Under the pieces are notes generated by a model. That model was not told the origin of the DNA and made no database searches. It was given only the letters and a program-made list of their open reading frames with translations. This document shows, piece after piece, positions 10,832 to 16,645 of a stretch of 16,645 nucleotides of DNA (within the stretch, counting starts at the first letter, position 1; the number at the start of each line of letters is the position of its first letter). Origin of the DNA: Parcubacteria group bacterium CG1_02_39_15 (GTDB lineage: Bacteria; Patescibacteriota; Minisyncoccia; Minisyncoccales; Paceibacteraceae); NCBI GenBank assembly GCA_001872265.1, contig MNWE01000024.1, positions 1 through 16,645 on the forward strand, in the 5' to 3' direction. The position numbers and the translations under genes were made by a program.

Positions 10832-12830
10832 AGACTTTTAAACCGCAAAGCAAATAAATTGTGTTGCCGTCTTCCGAGACGGCAAAATCCAAAAGATTGT
10901 CAAAGCTTTTACTCTGAAACTGCTTAAAAATCCGGCCGGATTTGTCTAAAATCACAATCCGGGATTGGTCGGGTTCCAAAAGATAAAGATAGGGCAAGGT
11001 GGCTGCAGTTACTATCTTTGAAAAGTTTTTTGGAGAAGGAAATAACTCTATAGTCAAGGTGTCTTTGGGCCATCCTCCCGAATATTTTGTAACCGAATTA
11101 TCGCTATTAAGAAACCAAATTGAGCCGTCAACCGCCATAGATTTGGCGTTGATGGCTTTTTTTGTTTTCGGAGCCAGCCAAAATTGAGGAGAGCTCCACT
11201 GGAATTCTTCCCAATAAGGGTATTTTATAATTTCTCCTCGCTTTCGATCAAAAATATAGAGATTGGACTTATAAGAAGAAAAATAATCGTAATTAAAATC
11301 TGTAAGGAGCTGGAGGGAAGAAAAGTTTAACTGGCCGTCTTTTAAAACGGTCAATTGGTCGGGTTTCTCAAAAAATACTACTGAATCGCTTAGCGTCGCC
11401 GCGCCATTAAATTTTTTATTAATTTGAATAACCTGGCCTGCGCCGTCTTTGGTCAATAAGAATAAATTTTCAGCGAAAGTATTGAAAAAATAAAGGGCAT
11501 TATGGCTAGCCACCATTTTTTGGGGAACAAACCCTCTTTGATTAAATTCAAAAAACAATTCCGGCTCCTCAACGATTACTAATTGATTTAACTGATAAAG
11601 ATTTTCCGTGACAATCTTTTTTAGAGCAGAGATTTCGTTGCTCAAGTCTTGGGGCAGGGTAGAGGAGATTTTAGATAAAGGAGCAATCTCGTTCCAGCCG
11701 TCTTTTAAGAGAGCATTGGCCTCTCTTGCGGCTTCGGTCTTTATTCCTTTTAGAATCAAAAGACTTTCTGCCTTATCTATTTTTTCTTTAATCTCAATTA
11801 AAGTTTCCCGATATTTTTCTATCCGTTGCCGCTCTTCGCTTTGGGCAATCAAAGAACCCAAAGCCAAACAAATTAAAAGAGCAAAAACCAAAACCAATTT
11901 TTTTTCTAACTGCGGCTTTGCCCTGGGTATATGTAAGCGAGGGATGCGGGGGAGAGAGGGAAAAGAAGGAAGAGACAACTTGGGAATTTTTATTTTCGGT
12001 TTTTTAATTTGCGGTTTTTTAAGTTCCGGCTTTTTGATTTTGCTTTTGAGCCGCAAAAGGCAATTCAAAGCGGGAATAAAAATTTCTTTTAAAGAAAATT
12101 CCTTTGGCTTTGACGAAATGACTTCTTTGGCGGCAGGAGGATGATATTCATCGACCAAGGAAATCAAAAGACAAACTCCGGATATTTTCGATAGAACATC
12201 GTGTTTGCGGTTTAGCATTTCTTTTATTTTTTTTTCGTCAAGGGGTGCGGTTTTGGCGATTTCCTGAATTAGATTTTGGCTTCGGAAAGTGTCCAGAGCC
12301 TCTTTGGTCAAGGCCAAAATAACATCATTTTCAGCCAATTTCCCAGAAACAATATTGCCAAAAATTTTTAGAGGGTAAGGCTCAATTTCCTCCAGTTTTA
12401 ATCTTTGGTCAATATCCACCACCTGCCCCTTTCTGATTAAAAAGAATTTCAGGTCGCCGACCTTGGTAAAATTCAATTCAAAATTTTTAATGGCGATTGC
12501 TCCGAAACTTAAATTTCCCAACCAGCTCACATCTCCTCGTCTGGAGATGTTTTCCAGAAATTCATTCGCCTCTTTTAAGCTGTTTTTTAAAGATTTTTCC
12601 GGTTTGATCAAGGTTGAGCTGTAATACTTTTCTTTGATTATCTTTGCCAATCTTTCTAAAAAACGAACGTTTTGGGGCAGAACGTTTTTAAGCAGGCCCA
12701 GCATATACAAACTGCCTACTCGCTTTTCATAAATATTTTCCGGTTCATAGCAAAAACTGTCAAAAACCAAATCTTTGGCTTGCCCTGAACCTGTCGAAGG
12801 GGGATTAAAATGAAACTCAAAAACCTGCAT
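10812..12830 (-). CDS. PP2C-like / TM / beta-propeller-like membrane protein
   Basis: The 672-residue protein appears to have three parts. Residues about 20-225 look like a degenerate PP2C (PPM) domain: VGDLKFFLIRKGQVVDI (124-140) matches the family's 'GDSRxYLxRxGxL' strand pair, and AENDVILALTKEALDTF (166-182) its 'GDxLLLxTDGL' segment. The metal-binding Asp residues are not in their usual places, so catalysis is doubtful. A Lys/Pro-rich linker of KKPxI and LPxxP repeats (264-305) precedes one membrane helix (311-330). A coiled coil (331-375) then leads to a beta-rich C-terminus (about 420-672) with repeated Phe/Tyr/Leu strands (LYFFN, LYIFDRK, IWFLN, LYLLEPD, IYLLCG) like a beta-propeller. 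The linker is too basic for export, so the propeller is predicted outside. The promoter gives a nearly leaderless start. The fold assignments are by eye. Confidence 0.7.
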   Translation of the reverse strand: MQVFEFHFNPPSTGSGQAKDLVFDSFCYEPENIYEKRVGSLYMLGLLKNVLPQNVRFLERLAKIIKEKYYSSTLIKPEKSLKNSLKEANEFLENISRRGDVSWLGNLSFGAIAIKNFELNFTKVGDLKFFLIRKGQVVDIDQRLKLEEIEPYPLKIFGNIVSGKLAENDVILALTKEALDTFRSQNLIQEIAKTAPLDEKKIKEMLNRKHDVLSKISGVCLLISLVDEYHPPAAKEVISSKPKEFSLKEIFIPALNCLLRLKSKIKKPELKKPQIKKPKIKIPKLSLPSFPSLPRIPRLHIPRAKPQLEKKLVLVFALLICLALGSLIAQSEERQRIEKYRETLIEIKEKIDKAESLLILKGIKTEAAREANALLKDGWNEIAPLSKISSTLPQDLSNEISALKKIVTENLYQLNQLVIVEEPELFFEFNQRGFVPQKMVASHNALYFFNTFAENLFLLTKDGAGQVIQINKKFNGAATLSDSVVFFEKPDQLTVLKDGQLNFSSLQLLTDFNYDYFSSYKSNLYIFDRKRGEIIKYPYWEEFQWSSPQFWLAPKTKKAINAKSMAVDGSIWFLNSDNSVTKYSGGWPKDTLTIELFPSPKNFSKIVTAATLPYLYLLEPDQSRIVILDKSGRIFKQFQSKSFDNLLDFAVSEDGNTIYLLCGLKVFTLTLL
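12777..12803 (-). repeat. Dispersed CPR-type repeat within a coding region
   Basis: On the minus strand this reads CCCTTCGACAGGTTCAGGGC and a few more bases, translated in frame as PSTGSGQA (residues 11-18 of the 672-aa protein). The core CCTTCGAC-AGGTTCAGG is partly palindromic. I recognise this sequence type as a dispersed repeat often found inside Patescibacteria genes, where it is read as PSTSSGQA- or FDKLRT-like peptides. Only one copy is in this window. Confidence 0.7.
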
Positions 12831-12836
12831 TACTAT

Positions 12837-12867
12837 ATTTTACTTTTTATTTAATTTGCTGTAAAAT
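12837..12867. promoter_or_regulatory. Face-to-face overlapping divergent promoters
   Basis: The minus strand has TTTACA (12865-12860), 17 bp and TAAAAT (12842-12837), starting near 12830, the A of the ATG for the 672-aa protein. The plus strand has TTTACT (12839-12844), 17 bp and TAAAAT (12862-12867), starting near 12874 for the 12905 gene. The inverted repeat TTTTAC (12838-12843)/GTAAAA (12861-12866) supplies the -35 of one and the -10 of the other, so the two cannot both be occupied. Confidence 0.55.
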
Positions 12868-12904
12868 AATTTAGATTTCATTGTCATCTAAGAAGGAGGG
12901 CGAA

Positions 12905-13183
12905 ATGGCAGTTGGAGTAACGACAAAGATAAAATTAACCGTTGAGACCCACAAGGTTTTGCTGCACATTTTACAAACACACGATTCACAAAACCCGACC
13001 TTTCAAGATTTAGCGTCTCGGCTGATGACGAATATGAGCTTAGTTCAGGAAATTACCAAAGAAGAGACTCTTACTCTTCTGACGCAGTTTAAAAAAGAAG
13101 ATAGTAGGTATCTGCCTCCAGAAGCCGAAGAATTGTTGGGAATTTTGCGCAAACTAGCCAATGATTTTTCAAGGGTTGTTTAG
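12905..13183 (+). CDS. Orphan protein, 92 aa, strong SD
   Basis: The start at 12905 is fixed by AAGGAGG (12893-12899) with 5-nt spacing; an upstream in-frame TTG at 12881 would place this site inside the gene. The 92-residue product has no membrane segment. It is mostly helical by composition, with a basic strand-like N-terminus (TTKIKLTVE), then about four predicted helices and many Thr, Leu and Glu. No family is recognised. It is divergent from the PP2C-like gene and shares its promoter region, so the two may be co-regulated. A hairpin terminator starts at the stop codon. The strong SD groups it with the three orphan ORFs at 83-998. Confidence 0.75.
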   Translation: MAVGVTTKIKLTVETHKVLLHILQTHDSQNPTFQDLASRLMTNMSLVQEITKEETLTLLTQFKKEDSRYLPPEAEELLGILRKLANDFSRVV

Positions 13184-13208
13184 CTGGCATTAGTACCGCC
13201 AGCTTTTT
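13182..13208 (+). terminator. Intrinsic terminator of the 12905 gene
   Basis: AGCTGGC (13182-13188) pairs with GCCAGCT (13198-13204) across 9 nt, and the T-run to 13208 follows. The stem begins inside the TAG stop codon (13181-13183). Confidence 0.8.
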
Positions 13209-13237
13209 ATTGCCTGTTTTTTGAAAATTTGCTAAAT

Positions 13238-13246
13238 TGATAAAAT
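13238..13246 (+). promoter_or_regulatory. Extended -10 promoter of tRNA-Val
   Basis: TGATAAAAT: an extended -10 TG followed by TAAAAT (13241-13246). A TTGAAA at 13221-13226 is only 14 bp upstream, so a -35 role is doubtful. The -10 is close to the tRNA 5' end at 13251. Confidence 0.45.
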
Positions 13247-13250
13247 ATAG

Positions 13251-13322
13251 GGGCACTTAGCTCAGTGGCAGAGCGCTGCACTCACATTGCAGAGGTCGCT
13301 GGTTCAAATCCAGCAGTGCCCA
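13251..13322 (+). tRNA. tRNA-Val (CAC)
   Basis: Acceptor GGGCACT (13251-13257) pairs with AGTGCCC (13315-13321); discriminator A at 13322. The anticodon stem is CTGCA/TGCAG with loop CTCACAT, anticodon CAC. The T-arm is GCTGG-TTCAAAT-CCAGC. CCA is not encoded. A short ORF starts 3 nt downstream. Confidence 0.96.
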
Positions 13323-13325
13323 CTT

Positions 13326-13445
13326 ATGAGTTTATTTGATTGGGCAGTAGCCCTGATATTTCTAACTATTGGCCTTATTTATTTGGCGAGTTCTGTGATT
13401 CCGGGCGCAACCCCGGCTTCTTTGATTAACCAGCTGCCTTTCTAA
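13326..13445 (+). CDS. 39-aa single-span membrane peptide
   Basis: The ORF starts 3 nt after tRNA-Val and encodes 39 residues: a short N-terminus (MSLFDW), one hydrophobic span of about 18 residues (AVALIFLTIGLIYLASSV) and a short polar tail. It has no SD. The acyP start is 7 nt after its stop, so it could be translated into an operon starting at the tRNA. No family is recognised. Support comes from the hydrophobic composition and fit between the two genes; it may still be a chance frame. Confidence 0.5.
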   Translation: MSLFDWAVALIFLTIGLIYLASSVIPGATPASLINQLPF

Positions 13446-13452
13446 GGCCAGC

Positions 13453-13737
13453 ATGTCAGAAAATATTAGGGCTCATATCTTTGTTTCAGGTAGAGTCCAG
13501 GGTGTCTTTTTCCGGGCTGAAACTCACCAAAAAGCCCGGCAATTAGGCCTTACTGGCTGGGTAAAAAACCTCTCTGACGGCCGCCTAGAGGCTGTTTTTG
13601 AAGGGAAAAGGGTCCAAATTGGGCAAATGCTTAACTGGGCAAAATCCGGCCCTCCAGGGGCAATTGTGAAGGATTTAGACCTAATCTGGGAGGAATATAA
13701 GGCCGAATTTAGCCAATTTGAGATAAAACATGGTTAA
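13453..13737 (+). CDS. Acylphosphatase
   Basis: Hydrolyses the carboxyl-phosphate bond of acylphosphates. The 94-residue product has the signature GRVQGVFFR (13-21) with catalytic R21, and GWVKNLSDGRLEA with catalytic N39. The length is typical (about 90-100). AAGG lies upstream of the ATG as a weak SD. It overlaps tgt by 8 nt. Confidence 0.95.
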   Translation: MSENIRAHIFVSGRVQGVFFRAETHQKARQLGLTGWVKNLSDGRLEAVFEGKRVQIGQMLNWAKSGPPGAIVKDLDLIWEEYKAEFSQFEIKHG

Positions 13738-14878
13738 TTTTAAGGTCATTAAAAAGGCGAAAAATAGCCAAGCAAGATTAGGGGTATTAAAAACCAGTCA
13801 TGGTTTAGTGGAAACGCCGGCTTTAGTGCCAGTAGCCACCCAGGCCGTAGTCAAAACCTTAACCGCCGAAGAGGTTAAAGAAACCAAAAGCCAGATTTTA
13901 ATTTGTAATACTTATTATCTCCATTTGAGGCCGGGCGAAGATGTTGTAGCCAAAGTTGGCGGCCTCCACCAGTTTATGAATTGGAGAGGGCCCTTAATGA
14001 CTGATTCTGGCGGTTTTCAAGTATTTAGTTTGGGTTTTGGCAAAGATTTTGGCGTTGGGAAAATCCTTAAGGAAAGAAGGAAAGAAGAGATTGGGTATGG
14101 CCAACAACCGAAACTTTTAAAAATTACAGATAGAGGAGTAGTGTTTAGATCTTTGCTAGATGGTAAAAAAACTTTTTTGGGGCCAAAAGAATCAATTAAA
14201 ATCCAAGAGAAACTAAGAGCAGATATTATCTTTGCCTTTGACGAATGCACCTCGCCCATTGCTGATTATAAGTACACTAAAAAGTCTCTTGAAAGAACTC
14301 ATCAGTGGGCGATCAAATCACTTGAAACCTTAAACTTTAAACCTAAAACTCAATCCCTATTCGGGATTGTTCAGGGTGGTAGATATAAAGATCTTAGGAT
14401 AGAGAGCGCCAAATTCATTGGCGCTTTGCCTTTTGATGGTTTTGGAATTGGCGGTGAGTTTGGCGCAGATAAAAAGAAAATGATTCAAATGCTAAACTGG
14501 ACCACAAAAGAATTGCCAGTTGACAAGCCCCGGCATCTTTTGGGCATCGGCTATCTGGAAGATATTCCCAAAATAATTAAAACCGGCATTGATTTATTTG
14601 ACTGCAATGTTCCCACTCATTATGCTAGAAGAGGAGTTGCTTTTACTTCTCAAGGCGAGTTAGATTTGAGCAAGACAAGATTTCTAAAAGATAAAGCCCC
14701 CCTGGATAAAAAATGCTCTTGTTCGGTTTGTCAGAATTATAGCCGAGCTTATATTGCCCATTTATTCCGAGCCAAAGAAATTACTGCTTTAAAATTATTA
14801 ACCTTCCATAATCTCTATTTCTTCAACGCTTTCGTAGAAAAAATTAGAGAAAAAATCAAAAATGGAAAATTATCTTAA
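13730..14878 (+). CDS. tgt: tRNA-guanine transglycosylase
   Basis: Exchanges guanine 34 for a queuine-type base in GUN-anticodon tRNAs. The 382-residue product is full length. It has MTDSGGFQVFSL (90-101, catalytic/binding D92), VQGG near 214-217, the nucleophile in FDCNVPTHYARRG (D291) and the zinc site C329-C331-C334-H360. Two parts differ from standard bacterial TGT: residues 102-135 carry an extra charged loop (KERRKEE), and DECTSPIADYKY replaces the usual DECxPYPA. It overlaps acyP by 8 nt and the SpoIIM-like gene by 17 nt. No other queuosine gene is in the window, so the base may be salvaged. Confidence 0.94.
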   Translation: MVNFKVIKKAKNSQARLGVLKTSHGLVETPALVPVATQAVVKTLTAEEVKETKSQILICNTYYLHLRPGEDVVAKVGGLHQFMNWRGPLMTDSGGFQVFSLGFGKDFGVGKILKERRKEEIGYGQQPKLLKITDRGVVFRSLLDGKKTFLGPKESIKIQEKLRADIIFAFDECTSPIADYKYTKKSLERTHQWAIKSLETLNFKPKTQSLFGIVQGGRYKDLRIESAKFIGALPFDGFGIGGEFGADKKKMIQMLNWTTKELPVDKPRHLLGIGYLEDIPKIIKTGIDLFDCNVPTHYARRGVAFTSQGELDLSKTRFLKDKAPLDKKCSCSVCQNYSRAYIAHLFRAKEITALKLLTFHNLYFFNAFVEKIREKIKNGKLS

Positions 14879-15449
14879 ATATCTAAAAGAATATCTTTAT
14901 CCGCTTCGCAATTATATTTTCTTAGCTTGTTTAATTTTTGTTTTTGCTATATTTTACGGCTATTCTGTTGCCCAAACTTCGCCAGAAGAAGTCAAAACCA
15001 TGCTGGATGGAATTAAAAAAGTCTATGAGCCGGTGTTTGGAATGAGCCCCATTGCTCAATTTCTCTTTGTTGTTTTAAATAATGGCTTAACCTTGCTTTT
15101 TATTATTCTTTTAGGGTTAGTTTTTGGCGTCCCGCCGTTTATGGCTTTGCTTTCCAACGGCGCTGTTTTAGGAATAGTCGCTTTCTTTTCAAAGCAAACT
15201 TTTTCCTGGTCAGTATTTTTCTTGGGTACCTTGCCCCATGGAATAATCGAAATTCCAGTTTTAATTTTAGGTTGCGCCGTCGGCCTTAAAATCGGCAAAA
15301 CGCTTTTTAATAAAGTTTTCAAAAAGCAAGGCGAAGTGAAAAAAGAACTTTCCCTTGCCTTAGATTTCTTTTTAAAAGCTCTTTTGCCGCTTTTAGCTAT
15401 TGCTGCTGCCATTGAAATTTTTATCACTGCCAATCTTTTAGGTGTTTAA
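14862..15449 (+). CDS. SpoIIM/DUF95-like membrane protein
   Basis: The 195-residue integral membrane protein has about five spans (about 18-36, 65-90, 95-110, 115-145 and 168-190). It carries the motif LPHGIIEIP (124-132), shared by the stage II sporulation protein M/DUF95 family. In Bacillus SpoIIM is part of a septal peptidoglycan hydrolase complex. This organism shows no sign of sporulating, so a general wall or membrane role is more likely, and mltG in the window hints at wall processing. It overlaps tgt by 17 nt. Confidence 0.88.
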   Translation: MENYLKYLKEYLYPLRNYIFLACLIFVFAIFYGYSVAQTSPEEVKTMLDGIKKVYEPVFGMSPIAQFLFVVLNNGLTLLFIILLGLVFGVPPFMALLSNGAVLGIVAFFSKQTFSWSVFFLGTLPHGIIEIPVLILGCAVGLKIGKTLFNKVFKKQGEVKKELSLALDFFLKALLPLLAIAAAIEIFITANLLGV

Positions 15450-15462
15450 TTCGTTCGGCTAA

Positions 15463-15825
15463 ATGACCTCTTTTGAATTTGAAAAATTAGTTAAACAGGC
15501 CTTGATGGATTTGCCAGAGCATATCCGCAAAGCCATTGATAACGCCGCCATTGTCATTGAAGAAAAGCCCCCAAGAAAAATGCTTCTGGGGCTTTACCAA
15601 GGAGTTCCCAAAACTATGTGGGGCAGGGGATTTGGCCAGATTTTGCCAGACAAAATTACTATTTTCAAAGAGCCGATAGAAAAAATAACCTCCTCCCCGG
15701 AAGAAGTTGCTGAGGTCGTTAAAATCGTGGTCTGGCACGAAATTGCCCACCACTTCGGCTTTAGCGAAAAACGAGTCAGGGAGTTAGAAGCCAAATGGAA
15801 AGAAAAATTGAAGAGAGCGTCTTAA
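15463..15825 (+). CDS. Minimal zincin-like metallopeptidase
   Basis: A 120-residue cytosolic protein of the short zincin family (PF06262 type). The zinc motif is HEIAHH (92-97), with ligands H92 and H96 and catalytic E93; FGFSEKRVRELE follows and may supply an acidic third ligand (E102, where the family usually has Asp). LGLYQGVP (42-49) is also typical. The substrate of this family is unknown to me. The start is 13 nt after the previous stop, with no SD. A possible start of the next gene (15795) lies within its 3' end. Confidence 0.9.
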   Translation: MTSFEFEKLVKQALMDLPEHIRKAIDNAAIVIEEKPPRKMLLGLYQGVPKTMWGRGFGQILPDKITIFKEPIEKITSSPEEVAEVVKIVVWHEIAHHFGFSEKRVRELEAKWKEKLKRAS

Positions 15826-15842
15826 AACAAAAATTTTTAAAG

Positions 15843-16645
15843 ATGAAAAATAAAACAATTTTTGATGTAGCGGTAATCGGCGGCGGGCCTTCGGGCATGA
15901 TGGCCGGAGGAAGAGCGGGGGAGCTGGGAGCAAAAGTTGCGCTTTTGGAAAAGAAGGTCGGCCTGGGGAGAAAGCTTTTACTCACCGGGAAAGGAAGAAG
16001 CAATTTAACCCGAGCCGAATTTAATCCCAAAGAGCTTGTTAAAAAATACGGCAGGGAAGGCGATTTTCTTTTATATCCCTTGTCGATTTTTGGAGTAGAA
16101 AAAACAATTGATTTTTTTGAGAAAAAAGGGTTGAAGACCAAAGTTGAAAGAGGAAAAAGAGTTTTTCCCCAAAGCGACAGCGCCTGCGACGTTCTGAAAA
16201 TTTTGATCAGTTATTTGAAAAAAGGAGGGGTAGAAATAATGACAGGCTCGGAAGTGAAAGAAATCGTTTGCGATAAAAATAAAATAGAGAAAGTTATTTT
16301 AAAAAAGGGCCAGGAAATTTTTGCCAAAAACTATATTATTGCCACCGGCGGAAGATCTTATCCCGGAACCGGCTCTACCGGCGCAGGATATAAATGGCTG
16401 GGTAAATTGGGGCATAAAATTAATAAATTAAGTCCGGCTTTGGTTCCTCTGAAAATCAAAGAAAACTGGCCCAGATTGGCCCAGGGTTTAAGTTTGAAAA
16501 ATATCGAACTGGCCGTTTTCTGGAAAAACAAAAAACAGGATTCCCGCTTTGGCGAAATGCTCTTTACTCATTTTGGGATATCAGGCCCTATTGTCTTGGA
16601 TTTAAGCGGGAAAGTCGGCGAGCTCCTGGAAAGGGGAGAGGCTCG
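15843..16645 (+). CDS. HI0933/BaiN-like flavoprotein, truncated at the window end
   Basis: About 267 codons are present and the gene runs off the window. HI0933-family proteins (PF03486) are FAD-dependent, often annotated as NAD(P)/FAD-dependent oxidoreductases, with substrate usually unknown. Visible motifs are the dinucleotide fold VIGGGPSGMMAG (11-22), LTGKGRSNLT (47-56, family GGGRCN-like), ATGGRSYPGTGSTGAGY (167-183) and LFTHFGISGP (240-249). The family length is about 400, so roughly 130 residues are missing. The ATG at 15843 is chosen because the flavin fold begins about 10 residues later. An in-frame ATG at 15795 would add 16 residues and overlap the zincin gene. Confidence 0.9.
   Translation, partial: MKNKTIFDVAVIGGGPSGMMAGGRAGELGAKVALLEKKVGLGRKLLLTGKGRSNLTRAEFNPKELVKKYGREGDFLLYPLSIFGVEKTIDFFEKKGLKTKVERGKRVFPQSDSACDVLKILISYLKKGGVEIMTGSEVKEIVCDKNKIEKVILKKGQEIFAKNYIIATGGRSYPGTGSTGAGYKWLGKLGHKINKLSPALVPLKIKENWPRLAQGLSLKNIELAVFWKNKKQDSRFGEMLFTHFGISGPIVLDLSGKVGELLERGEA

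Noticed and set aside
11608..12144. Plus-strand 178-codon ORF
   Set aside because: It is antisense to the coherent 672-codon minus-strand gene and has low-complexity Lys/Arg/Phe composition.
13221..13226. TTGAAA as the -35 of tRNA-Val
   Set aside because: It is only 14 bp from the -10, too close for a normal promoter.
15776..16141. Minus-strand 121-codon ORF
   Set aside because: It lies opposite the HI0933-like gene, whose flavin motifs are clear.
1..16645. CRISPR array or insertion sequence
   Set aside because: No regularly spaced repeats, transposase or terminal inverted repeats were seen.
1..16645. Genetic code 25 (TGA = Gly)
   Set aside because: TGA ends trmD and pcm at the expected family lengths.

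Overview
The window looks like a chromosomal segment of a Patescibacteria (CPR) bacterium, most likely a parcubacterium. This rests on gene content and style, not on a marker-gene tree. The genes are short and tightly packed, with many 1-17 nt overlaps. bL33, peptide deformylase and MltG are compact versions. A translated dispersed repeat reading 'PSTGSGQA' sits inside one protein, a signature I associate with CPR genomes. TGA is used as a stop (trmD, pcm), so the code is the standard bacterial one and not the Gracilibacteria/Absconditabacteria code 25.

Layout. (1) 1-1075: a hairpin-rich stretch with locally high GC (about 53% by hand count over 91-280). It carries three short orphan ORFs (83-280, 311-457, 645-998), each behind a near-perfect Shine-Dalgarno (SD) sequence. 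(2) 1079-2822: a consensus promoter, khpA and trmD separated by two tandem hairpins, then tRNA-Tyr, tRNA-Thr, rpmG (bL33) and tRNA-Trp. (3) 2829-3628: two small convergent membrane-protein genes sharing a bidirectional terminator. (4) 3746-9778: a long run of genes: MacA-like adaptor, ABC ATPase, MacB/FtsX-type permease, def, pcm, mltG and a DJ-1/PfpI protein. (5) 9764-10831: rplJ-rplL behind an attenuator-like L10 leader. (6) 10812-13208: a large minus-strand membrane protein (degenerate PP2C-like domain, transmembrane helix, probable beta-propeller), divergent from a small orphan gene across a symmetric overlapping promoter. (7) 13238-16645: tRNA-Val, a 39-residue membrane peptide, acylphosphatase, tgt, a SpoIIM-like protein, a minimal zincin and a truncated HI0933-type flavoprotein.

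Two patterns cut across the genes. First, translation starts fall into two classes. Only the four orphan small genes have canonical SD sequences. The core genes have weak or no SD, and several starts are leaderless or nearly so: -10 boxes lie 6-8 nt before the ATG, or the ATG lies 3-10 nt after a tRNA 3' end or directly after a hairpin. Second, several stop codons lie inside hairpins. The best candidates for something undescribed are the two start classes, the tRNA/mRNA junctions, the PP2C-like/transmembrane/propeller protein with its face-to-face promoter, and the structured 5' region.
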